Part shown: positions 1-6,640 of the stretch, in pieces
Layout: each line of letters opens with the position of its first letter
Numbering within the stretch: the stretch's first letter is position 1
Source of the DNA: Ramlibacter sp.
GTDB lineage: Bacteria > Pseudomonadota > Gammaproteobacteria > Burkholderiales > Burkholderiaceae_C
Direction: 5' to 3'
NCBI GenBank assembly: GCA_023701085.1
Contig: JAMPXR010000037.1
Location: 1 to 11,395, forward strand
DNA length: 11,395 nucleotides
The notes under the pieces: generated by a model
Seen by the model: the letters and a program-made list of their open reading frames with translations, nothing else
Databases searched by the model: none
Told to the model about the DNA's origin: nothing
Program-made: the position numbers and the translations under genes

Positions 1-755
1 GTGATGCCCATCGCATCGGCGGCGTCCTGCGCCTTCTCCGAAGTCTTCCAGAGGATGGAAGCGCAACCCTCCGGACTGATCACGGAATAGATCGAGTACT
101 GCAGCATCAGCACCTGGTCGGCCACCGAGATCGCCAGCGCCCCCCCGGAGCCGCCCTCGCCGATCACCGTCGTGATGATCGGGACTTCCAGCTGGCACAT
201 CTCGAAGATGTTGCGCCCTATCGCTTCGGACTGGCCGCGCTCTTCCGCGTCGATGCCGGGGTAGGCGCCCGGCGTGTCGACGAAGGTGAACACCGGCAAC
301 TTGAATTTCTCGGCGGTCTTCATCAGCCGCAGCGCCTTGCGATAGCCTTCCGGGCGGCTCATCCCGAAGTTGCGCATGGCGCGCTCCTTGGTGTCGCGGC
401 CCTTCTGCTGGCCGATCACCATGCAGGCGTTGCCGTTGAAGCGCGCCAATCCCCCCACGATCGAGAGGTCGTCGGCGAACCGGCGGTCGCCGTGCAGCTC
501 GATGAAGTCGGTGAAGATCTCGTTCACGTAATCCAGCGTGTACGGCCGCTCGGGGTGGCGCGCGATCTTGGTGATCTGCCACGGCGTCAGCACGCTGTAG
601 ATGTCCTTGGTCAGCTGCTGGCTTTTCTTGCTGAGCTGGTCGATCTCCTCCGAGATGTCCACAGCCGATTCCGTCTGCACGTAGCGCAGTTCTTCGATCT
701 TGGTCTCGAGTTCCGCGATGGGCTGCTCGAAATCGAGAAAGGTCTTCTTTGCCAA
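1..755 (-). CDS. accA: Acetyl-CoA carboxylase carboxyltransferase subunit alpha, 3' end cut by window edge
   Basis: AccA pairs with AccD to form the carboxyltransferase that moves the carboxyl group from biotinylated AccB to acetyl-CoA, giving malonyl-CoA for fatty acid synthesis in the cytoplasm. About 251 codons are visible. The family is usually near 320 residues, so roughly 70 C-terminal residues lie outside the window. The N-terminus reads [13 protein letters not shown], and the Gly-rich active-site segment [10 protein letters not shown] falls near residues 199-208. [16 protein letters not shown] and [16 protein letters not shown] are also present. The start is TTG at 755: the conserved N-terminus begins exactly there, an AAGGAGA Shine-Dalgarno lies 5 bases upstream (761-767), and no in-frame ATG fits. 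It lies downstream of the glycosylase on the same strand, across about 190 bases that include a palindromic repeat, and probably has its own promoter, which I could not place. Identity is very secure; the start is secure. Confidence 0.97.
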   Translation of the reverse strand, partial: MAKKTFLDFEQPIAELETKIEELRYVQTESAVDISEEIDQLSKKSQQLTKDIYSVLTPWQITKIARHPERPYTLDYVNEIFTDFIELHGDRRFADDLSIVGGLARFNGNACMVIGQQKGRDTKERAMRNFGMSRPEGYRKALRLMKTAEKFKLPVFTFVDTPGAYPGIDAEERGQSEAIGRNIFEMCQLEVPIITTVIGEGGSGGALAISVADQVLMLQYSIYSVISPEGCASILWKTSEKAQDAADAMGI

Positions 756-870
756 GGTGTTCTCCTTGTTCTCCGTATCCGCCGTCGCTCAGCGCCGCAC
801 CTCTGCGCTTCGCGACCCATGGGTTCACCAGCAGCGCACGCTATCCCACGGTCCATTCGCGGGCCGCCGC

Positions 871-943
871 GGAACCGGCTTTGCCGGGCCGCCGGCGGCG
901 CCCCCTTGAGGGGGAGGCGGCCGCAGGCCGCTTCGGGGGTGGG
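871..943. repeat. Composite palindromic (REP-like) element after the glycosylase stop
   Basis: Three perfect inverted repeats stand in a row: CCGGC-TTT-GCCGG (875-887), CCCCC-TTGA-GGGGG (901-914) and GCGGCC-GCA-GGCCGC (917-931). They end directly against the glycosylase stop codon at 944-946. The stretch is almost pure G+C. It has no T-run on either strand, so it is not a classical intrinsic terminator, though it may block transcription or protect mRNA 3' ends. From memory, elements of this design are common at gene ends in Comamonadaceae genomes; copy number was not counted here. The rest of 756-943 holds the accA ribosome binding site and nothing else I can support. Confidence 0.6.
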
Positions 944-1591
944 CTAATACTCCACCGGCAGCGGGTCCAGCGAGCGCCAAATATACCAAGTCGCCACACT
1001 GCAGAATGGATCCCAGGCGGCGGCCACCTCGCGCGCATCGCTGCGGCTGACCGGATCGCCCGAGAAGTAGTTCCGACTGATCCCCGTGATGAGCCCCACG
1101 TCGTCGAGCGGCAGCACGTTGGGCCGCATCAGGTGGAAGATCAGGAACATCTCGGCCGTCCAGCGGCCGATGCCGCGGATGCCCACGAGTTCGGCGATGA
1201 TGTCCTCGTCCGCCATCTCCTTCCAGGCATCCACGCGGATCGCGCCCGAGTCGAAATGCAGCGCCAGGTCGACGAGGTATTCGATCTTGCGGGCCGACAG
1301 GCCGGCCGAGCGCATGTCGTCGACCTTGAGCTTGAGCACGTTCGCGGCGCTCATGCGGCGGGGCAGCCGGGCGAACCGGTCCCATACCGTCTGCGCGGCC
1401 TTCACCGAAATCTGCTGGCCGACGATGCTGCGCGCCAGCGTGGTGAAGGGGTCGCCGCGCGACCGCAGGCAGGCTTCGCCAAACTGCGGAATCAGGCGCT
1501 TCATCACCCGGTCCTTGCGCGACAGGTGGCGCCGCGCCTCGTCCCAGTAACCGGGCGCGGTCGTGACGATGCGGGGCGGCACCGAATTCAC
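944..1591 (-). CDS. DNA-3-methyladenine glycosylase II family (AlkA-like, HhH-GPD)
   Basis: This base-excision repair enzyme cleaves the N-glycosidic bond of alkylated purines. The 215-residue protein belongs to the HhH-GPD superfamily. GQQIS (residues 58-62) is the conserved N-terminal core motif. The helix-hairpin-helix [13 protein letters not shown] spans 135-147. Asp164 in LPLDDVGL (160-167) sits at the catalytic aspartate position. No cysteine cluster for an iron-sulfur centre is seen, unlike EndoIII/MutY. It is shorter than E. coli AlkA (about 280) because the AlkA N-terminal domain is missing, as in many short bacterial homologues. I chose GTG at 1591: a GGAGG Shine-Dalgarno sits 7 bases upstream, and GTG overlaps the cysS TGA stop (GTGA, 4-base overlap), implying translational coupling. 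An open frame extends back to 1801, but that part is cysS in another frame. Confidence 0.9.
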   Translation of the reverse strand: MNSVPPRIVTTAPGYWDEARRHLSRKDRVMKRLIPQFGEACLRSRGDPFTTLARSIVGQQISVKAAQTVWDRFARLPRRMSAANVLKLKVDDMRSAGLSARKIEYLVDLALHFDSGAIRVDAWKEMADEDIIAELVGIRGIGRWTAEMFLIFHLMRPNVLPLDDVGLITGISRNYFSGDPVSRSDAREVAAAWDPFCSVATWYIWRSLDPLPVEY

Positions 1592-2964
1592 GTGGCGGCC
1601 TCCCAGGTCGTGCCGGACGGCGAGTCCTTCAGCACCACCCCTTGCGCCAGCAGCTCGGCGCGAATCCGGTCGGCCTCGGCGAAGTTCTTCGCTTTCTTGG
1701 CGGCCGCGCGCTCGTCGATCCGCCGCGCGATGGTCGCCTCGTCCAGCCGCGTGCCCGCGCGCAGGAACGTCTTGGGATCGCCTTGCAGGATGCCCAGGCA
1801 AGCGCCCAAGGCCTTGAGCAGTCCGGCCGCTTGCGCGGAGCGGGTGCGGTTCACCTCGGCGGCCAGATCGAACAGCACGGCGATCGCCTCGGGCGTGCCG
1901 AAATCGTTGTCCATGGCCGACTTGAACTTCGCGGCTGGCGGCTGCGCCCAGTCGACCACGACCGGCGCCGGCGCCACCAGGTCCAGCGCGGTGTACAGGC
2001 GCCTGAGCGCGCCGCGCGCATCTTCCAGGTGCGCGTCGCTGTAGTTCAGCGGGCTGCGATAGTGCGAGCGCACGATGAAAAATCGCAGGGTCTGCGCGTC
2101 GAAGCGCTCCAGCACCTCGCGGATCGTGAAGAAGTTGCCCAGCGACTTCGACATCTTCTCGTTGTCAATGTTGACGAAGCCGTTGTGCATCCAGTAGCGC
2201 GCCAGCGGCTGCCCGTTCGCTCCCTCGCTCTGCGCGATCTCGTTCTCGTGGTGCGGGAACTGCAGGTCCGCGCCGCCGCCGTGGATATCGAAGGTCTTGC
2301 CCAGCAGCGCGCAGGACATCGCGGAGCATTCGATGTGCCAGCCCGGGCGGCCCTTGCCGTAGGGACTGTCCCACTGGGCGTCGCCAGGCTCGCTCGGCTT
2401 GGCGGCCTTCCACAGCACGAAGTCCAGCGGGTCTTCCTTGCCGTCCAGTACCGCGACGCGCTCGCCCGCGTGCAGTTCGTCGAGCGACTTGCCCGACAGC
2501 TTGCCGTAACCGGGAAAGCGCCGCACCGCGTAGTTCACGTCGCCGCCTTCGGCCCGGTACGCGAGCCCCTTGCCCTCGAGCTGGCGCACGATGTCCAGCA
2601 TCTGGGGCACGTAGTCGGTGGCACGCGGCTCATGCGTCGGCCGCTCGATGCCCAGCGCGTCGAAGTCGCGGTGCATTTCCGCGATCATGCGGTCGGTGAG
2701 CGAGCGCACGGTCTCGCCGTTCTCCACGGCGCGGCGGATGATCTTGTCCTCGATGTCGGTGATGTTGCGCACGAAATTCACCGCGTAGCCGCTGGCCTTC
2801 AACCAGCGCTGCACCAGGTCGAAGGCGACGTTGGCGCGGGCGTGGCCGACGTGGCACAGGTCGTAGACCGTGATGCCGCACACGTACATGCGCACACGAC
2901 CGGGCTCGAGTGGCGAGAAATCCTCCAGGGCACGCGAGAGCGTGTTGTAGATGCGCAGGCTCAT
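1588..2964 (-). CDS. cysS: Cysteinyl-tRNA synthetase
   Basis: CysRS, a class I synthetase, charges tRNA-Cys with cysteine using ATP in the cytoplasm. The 458-residue length is normal for the family. The HIGH-type signature is HVGH at 38-41 and KMSKS is at 270-274. The zinc site that discriminates cysteine is complete: Cys29, Cys213, His238 and Glu242. The C-terminal anticodon-binding part ends GTTWEAAT. The ATG at 2964 gives the canonical N-terminus MSLRIYNTL, but the bases before it (GACATCACTC) contain no recognisable Shine-Dalgarno, so initiation may be weak or leaderless-like. The gene is divergent from the TPR gene and is the first of a two-gene overlapping unit with the DNA glycosylase; that pairing has no obvious functional logic beyond co-expression. 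No convincing promoter was found in the divergent region on this strand. Confidence 0.98.
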   Translation of the reverse strand: MSLRIYNTLSRALEDFSPLEPGRVRMYVCGITVYDLCHVGHARANVAFDLVQRWLKASGYAVNFVRNITDIEDKIIRRAVENGETVRSLTDRMIAEMHRDFDALGIERPTHEPRATDYVPQMLDIVRQLEGKGLAYRAEGGDVNYAVRRFPGYGKLSGKSLDELHAGERVAVLDGKEDPLDFVLWKAAKPSEPGDAQWDSPYGKGRPGWHIECSAMSCALLGKTFDIHGGGADLQFPHHENEIAQSEGANGQPLARYWMHNGFVNIDNEKMSKSLGNFFTIREVLERFDAQTLRFFIVRSHYRSPLNYSDAHLEDARGALRRLYTALDLVAPAPVVVDWAQPPAAKFKSAMDNDFGTPEAIAVLFDLAAEVNRTRSAQAAGLLKALGACLGILQGDPKTFLRAGTRLDEATIARRIDERAAAKKAKNFAEADRIRAELLAQGVVLKDSPSGTTWEAAT

Positions 2965-3075
2965 GAGTGATGTCGTGGCGTCGGTCGGCGTTGCGTCGTC
3001 GCTCGGCGCTGTTTCGGATCATCCAAAAGGGGTTCAGGGAGTTGACCGGGCCTCGCGCATGCAGTGCCGGCTGGC

Positions 3076-3081
3076 TACAAT
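3076..3081 (+). promoter_or_regulatory. Candidate -10 box for the TPR gene
   Basis: TACAAT lies 62 bases before the ATG at 3143, in the divergent cysS/TPR region. No good -35 stands 16-18 bases upstream; a TTGACC at 3042-3047 is 28 bases away, too far to pair with it. It would give a leader of about 55 nt. This is a pattern match only. Confidence 0.35.
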
Positions 3082-3142
3082 CCCGGGCAGTATATAGCCC
3101 CCTGGTGCGGGCTTGCAGTCGCGAGATATTCAACGAGGCCTT

Positions 3143-3751
3143 ATGACGCGTGGCGGCAGTGCCCTTCCCCGAATCCTTCCGGTCCTGGCGCTCGCCGCGG
3201 CGTTGTCGATTCCGCTGCCGGGCCTGGCCGATGCCTACGGCGACGTCGACCAATTGATGAAGTCGGGCAAGCTGCCCGAGGCACTGGCCAAGGCGGACCA
3301 GTACATCGCGGCGCGGCCGCGCGATCCGCGGATGCGCTTCCTCAGGGGCGTGATCCAGACCGAGTCGGGCCGCACGGGCGATGCCATCGCGACATTCATC
3401 GGCCTCACGCAGGAATACCCCGAGCTGCCCGAGCCGTACAACAACCTCGCCGTGCTCTACGCGGGCCAGGGAGAATTGGACAAGGCGCGCGCCGCGCTGG
3501 AGCTGGCGGTTCGCACCAACCCGGACTACGCGACCGCGCAGGAGAACCTGGGCGACATCCATGCCCGGCTGGCGAGCCGGGCCTATGAGCGCGCCGGGCA
3601 ACTCGATCCGCGCAACGCGAGCGTTGCGCCCAAACTGGCGCTGATACGCCAGTTGCTCTCGCAAGCCGCGAGCCAGGGCGCGCGGCCGGCGGCGCCCGTG
3701 CCGAACCCGCCGGCCGGCAGCGCGAAACCGCCCGCCGCCTCCGGCGGCTGA
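3143..3751 (+). CDS. Secreted tetratricopeptide repeat protein
   Basis: The 202-residue protein has a likely Sec signal peptide: basic N-terminus (MTRGGSALPR), hydrophobic stretch 11-28, and probable cleavage after ADA at 29-31. TPR-like helix pairs follow at about 33-60, 63-94 and 97-128, the last with the clear pattern NNLAVLYAGQGELDKA. A fourth, degenerate one is at 132-156. The C-terminus from about 178 is a disordered Pro/Ala/Gly tail. It is probably periplasmic and a protein-protein scaffold; the partner cannot be read from sequence. I prefer the ATG at 3143, with GAGG 5 bases upstream, over an in-frame TTG at 3113 that would place ten polar residues ahead of the signal peptide. The next gene encodes a periplasmic cyclophilin, so a role in envelope protein folding is possible, but that is inference from context. 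Confidence 0.85.
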   Translation: MTRGGSALPRILPVLALAAALSIPLPGLADAYGDVDQLMKSGKLPEALAKADQYIAARPRDPRMRFLRGVIQTESGRTGDAIATFIGLTQEYPELPEPYNNLAVLYAGQGELDKARAALELAVRTNPDYATAQENLGDIHARLASRAYERAGQLDPRNASVAPKLALIRQLLSQAASQGARPAAPVPNPPAGSAKPPAASGG

Positions 3752-3885
3752 GCAGCCCGCCTCCCGGCGCCGCAGTTAACATTAGAGTTCTTTCGCGCAT
3801 ACCGCACAGCGGGTCGCCGGCGGCGCGTGACATCCCGCCCGGGCCAGCGCGAAGAACCTCGAGTCCTCAAGGAGCTACCAGCAAA

Positions 3886-4563
3886 ATGACAACTGTCATG
3901 CAACGCCGCAGCGCGGCTCTCGCACTGTCCCTGGGCCTGGCGGCGGGCCTTGCCGCCGCCCAGGACGCGCCCAAAGTGAAGTTCGCCACCACGGCCGGCG
4001 ACATCGTCGTGGAGGTCTATCCCGACAAGGCGCCCAAGACGGTGGAGAACTTCCTGCAGTACGTGAACGACAAGCACTACAACGGCACGATCTTCCATCG
4101 GGTGATCGACAACTTCATGATCCAGGGCGGCGGCTTCGACACCAGCTACATCCAGAAGCCGACACGGCCCGCGGTGCGGCACGAGGGCCAGGAGGCGCTG
4201 GCCAAGGGCGGGCCGAAGAACGTGGTGGGGACGCTGGCGATGGCCCGCACCAGCGACCCCCATTCGGCCACGGCGCAGTTCTTCATCAATGTCAAGGACA
4301 ACACTTCGCTCGACCCCGTGGTCATCCCGCCGGGCGACCCGGTGCCCCGGTTCGAATACCAGGGCCGCGTCTACGAGAACGTGCAGCGCGCCCAGTTGCT
4401 GGCCTCGCCGCAGCTCTATGGCTACACGGTGTTCGGCAAGGTCGTCAGCGGCATGGACGTCGTCAACAAGATCAAGGCCATGCCCACCGGAGCGGGCGGC
4501 CCGTTCGGCAGCGACGTGCCCAAGACGCCGGTGGTCATCACGTCGGCGACGGTCGTCAAGTAA
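3886..4563 (+). CDS. ppiA: Periplasmic peptidyl-prolyl cis-trans isomerase (cyclophilin type)
   Basis: This cyclophilin catalyses proline isomerisation of exported proteins. It has 225 residues, with a signal peptide 1-25 (MQRR, then an Ala/Leu-rich core, cleavage near AAA|QD). Catalytic features are FHRVI at 70-74 (Arg72 corresponds to CypA Arg55), MIQGGGF at 78-84 and QFFIN at 131-135. Residues 143-178 form an insertion of about 25 residues, relative to the neighbouring PpiB, in the loop before YTVFGKVV. The loop tryptophan that follows QG in PpiB is replaced here by Leu-Tyr (LYGYTVF). Start ATG 3886 has AAGGAG 11 bases upstream; a second ATG at 3898 would also keep the signal peptide. The 134-base upstream gap holds no promoter I can defend. 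It is probably co-transcribed with ppiB, 21 bases downstream. Confidence 0.93.
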   Translation: MTTVMQRRSAALALSLGLAAGLAAAQDAPKVKFATTAGDIVVEVYPDKAPKTVENFLQYVNDKHYNGTIFHRVIDNFMIQGGGFDTSYIQKPTRPAVRHEGQEALAKGGPKNVVGTLAMARTSDPHSATAQFFINVKDNTSLDPVVIPPGDPVPRFEYQGRVYENVQRAQLLASPQLYGYTVFGKVVSGMDVVNKIKAMPTGAGGPFGSDVPKTPVVITSATVVK

Positions 4564-4584
4564 TCAAGGCAGAGAGGATCCATC

Positions 4585-5091
4585 ATGAGCAACCCACGAG
4601 TCGAACTCCACATCGCAGGCTACGGCGTCATCGCCCTCGAACTGGACCGGGACAAGGCGCCCAAGTCCGTCGCCAACTTCCTGTCCTACGTCGCCAAGGG
4701 CCATTACGACAACACGATCTTCCATCGCGTGATCCCGGGATTCATGATCCAGGGCGGCGGCTTCGAACCCGGCATGAAGCAGAAGCCGACCGACGCGCCG
4801 GTCGAGAACGAGGCCAACAACGGACTGAAGAACGCGAACTACACGGTGGCGATGGCGCGCACCCAGGCGCCGCATTCGGCCACGGCGCAGTTCTTCATCA
4901 ACGTGACCGACAACGAATTCCTCAATCACACCGCGCCCAGCGTGCAGGGCTGGGGCTATGCGGTGTTCGGCAAGGTCGTCGGCGGCATGGACGTCGTCGA
5001 CCGCATCAAGGGCGTGAAGACCGGGCGCAAGGGTTTCCACGACGACGTGCCCAACGACGACGTGGTGATCGAGAAGGCCGTCGCGCTCTGA
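4585..5091 (+). CDS. ppiB: Cytoplasmic peptidyl-prolyl cis-trans isomerase B (cyclophilin)
   Basis: The 168-residue cyclophilin has no signal peptide, so it should act in the cytoplasm on nascent or folding proteins. All core motifs are present: FHRVI 46-50 with catalytic Arg48, MIQGGGF 54-60, QFFIN 102-106 and Trp123 in [11 protein letters not shown]. Length matches E. coli PpiB (164). An AGAGGA Shine-Dalgarno lies before the ATG, 21 bases after the ppiA stop, so the two form an operon and look like a tandem duplication whose copies specialised for two compartments. Several nucleotide blocks over the active site are nearly identical between the two genes (see findings). Confidence 0.95.
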   Translation: MSNPRVELHIAGYGVIALELDRDKAPKSVANFLSYVAKGHYDNTIFHRVIPGFMIQGGGFEPGMKQKPTDAPVENEANNGLKNANYTVAMARTQAPHSATAQFFINVTDNEFLNHTAPSVQGWGYAVFGKVVGGMDVVDRIKGVKTGRKGFHDDVPNDDVVIEKAVAL

Positions 5092-5111
5092 AGTCCCGCG
5101 GGCGCAGCGTC

Positions 5112-5876
5112 GTGAACGGAGTGCCCCATATCGCCGAACTGCAGGCCCCGCCGTCCTGGCGCGCGGCGGACTTCATCTCCGACCTGCACCTGCACGCCGA
5201 CGATCCCGCCACCTTCGAGGCGTGGCGCCGCTACATGCTGGGCACCCCGGCGCAGGCCGTCTTCATCCTGGGCGACCTGTTTGACGTCTGGGTCGGCGAC
5301 GACGCGGCTGGCGAAGCAGGCTTCGACGCCGATTGCGCCGCGGTGCTGCGGTCGGCAGCCGCGCGGGCCGCGGTGTTCTTCATGCACGGCAATCGCGACT
5401 TCCTGGTCGGCGACGGCTTCCTGCGGTCCTGCGGGGCCACCTTGCTGCCCGATCCCACGGTGCTGGGCTTTGCGGGCGTGCGCTGGCTGCTGACGCACGG
5501 TGACGCCTTGTGCCTGTCGGACACGGAGTACATGCGTTTTCGCGGGCAGGTGCGGGCGCCGGCCTGGCAATCGGAGTTCCTGGCCAAGCCCCTGGCGCAG
5601 CGCCGCACGCTCGCGCGCGGCCTGCGCCAGCAAAGCGAGGACCGCAAACGGTCCGCCGTCGAGTACCCCGATGTGGACAGCACGGCCGCCGCCGCGTGGC
5701 TCGAAGCGGCCGACGCGCAGGTGCTGATCCACGGACACACGCACCGGCCCGCCGACCATGAGCTGCACGGGCGCAGGCGCATCGTGCTGTCCGACTGGGA
5801 CGCGCGTAGCGAGCCGCCGCGGCTGCAGGTCTTGCGTCTCACGCCGGACGGTGCCCGGCGCGTCGCCCTCTGCTGA
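5112..5876 (+). CDS. lpxH: UDP-2,3-diacylglucosamine diphosphatase
   Basis: LpxH hydrolyses UDP-2,3-diacylglucosamine to lipid X and UMP, the fourth step of lipid A synthesis, at the inner face of the cytoplasmic membrane. The 254-residue protein is a calcineurin-like metallophosphoesterase. Metal ligands are readable: Asp24 and His26 in SDLHLH, Asp55 in GDLFDVW, Asn94 in GNRDF, His129 in THGD, and His209/His211 in HGHTHRP. Spacing agrees with the E. coli enzyme. The start is GTG at 5112, 20 bases after ppiB; its Shine-Dalgarno is poor, and a second GTG at 5121 is an alternative. It probably belongs to the ppiA-ppiB transcript. Its TGA shares one base with the ATG of the next gene, suggesting translational coupling. 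Confidence 0.95.
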   Translation: MNGVPHIAELQAPPSWRAADFISDLHLHADDPATFEAWRRYMLGTPAQAVFILGDLFDVWVGDDAAGEAGFDADCAAVLRSAAARAAVFFMHGNRDFLVGDGFLRSCGATLLPDPTVLGFAGVRWLLTHGDALCLSDTEYMRFRGQVRAPAWQSEFLAKPLAQRRTLARGLRQQSEDRKRSAVEYPDVDSTAAAAWLEAADAQVLIHGHTHRPADHELHGRRRIVLSDWDARSEPPRLQVLRLTPDGARRVALC

Positions 5877-6640
5877 TGTTCGACTGGCTGCGAAAGCGCC
5901 GCGCCGCGCCCGAGATTCCCGACCGGTTGTGGGCCAAGCTGCTGGCCCGCTATCCGTTCCTGTCGTCGCGCCCGAGCGCCGAATTGACGCGCCTGCGCCA
6001 GTTTGCCGCGCAGTTCCTGGCGAGCAAGGAATTCCATGGCGCCAACGGCCTGGTGATCACGGACGCCGTCGCTTTGGCCATCGCGGCGCAGGCCGTGCTG
6101 CCGGTGCTGAACCTCGGGCTGGCCTGGTACGACGATTTCGTGGGCATCGTCGTGCACCCGGGCGAGGTGCTCGCGCGCCGAACCGTCACCGATGAACTCG
6201 GCGTGGTGCACCACTACGACGAGGTGCTGGCGGGCGAGGCGATGGAGGGCGGCCCGGTCATGGTCAACTGGATCGACGTGGACAGCGCGGGCAGCACCGC
6301 CGAACAGGGCTACAACGTGGTGATCCACGAGTTCATCCACAAGATCGACATGCGCGACGGCGCGCCCGACGGCTGCCCGCCGCTGCCCACGCGCGCGGCG
6401 CGCGAAGCCTGGCTGGCCGTGATGCAGGCCGAGCACCAGGCTTTCCGCGAGAAGGTCATCATCGCCGAGCGCTTTGGCGGACAGCCCACCTGGCTGGACC
6501 CCTACGGCGCCAGCGCGATCGACGAATTCTTCGCCGTCGCCTGCGAAGCCTATTTCGTGAACCGGCGGCGCTTCGACGCCGAGTTCCCGGCGCTCGCGCC
6601 GCTGCTGGACGGCTTCTTCGAACCCGGGCGGTCCGGTTAA
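5876..6640 (+). CDS. mtfA: MtfA-type zinc-dependent peptidase (M90 family)
   Basis: The 254-residue protein has the gluzincin-like site HEFIH (151-155), in which two histidines bind zinc and Glu152 is catalytic. Glu217 in DEFFAVACEAYF (216-227) is the likely third ligand. E. coli MtfA is an aminopeptidase-like enzyme that also binds the repressor Mlc and so affects the glucose PTS. Whether that link exists in this lineage is unknown, so only the peptidase assignment is firm. There is no signal peptide, so it should be cytoplasmic. The start overlaps the lpxH stop (TGATG). The stop TAA at 6638-6640 interlocks with the stop of the convergent DUF349 gene. It is the last gene of the plus-strand run beginning at ppiA, with no terminator in between. 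Confidence 0.88.
   Translation: MFDWLRKRRAAPEIPDRLWAKLLARYPFLSSRPSAELTRLRQFAAQFLASKEFHGANGLVITDAVALAIAAQAVLPVLNLGLAWYDDFVGIVVHPGEVLARRTVTDELGVVHHYDEVLAGEAMEGGPVMVNWIDVDSAGSTAEQGYNVVIHEFIHKIDMRDGAPDGCPPLPTRAAREAWLAVMQAEHQAFREKVIIAERFGGQPTWLDPYGASAIDEFFAVACEAYFVNRRRFDAEFPALAPLLDGFFEPGRSG

Noticed and set aside
749..2970. Long plus-strand open frames opposite accA, the glycosylase and cysS
   Set aside because: Antisense shadows of conserved minus-strand genes with complete catalytic motifs.
3042..3081. TTGACC with TACAAT as a complete promoter for the TPR gene
   Set aside because: The boxes are 28 bases apart, well beyond the usual 16-18; only the -10 was kept, at low confidence.
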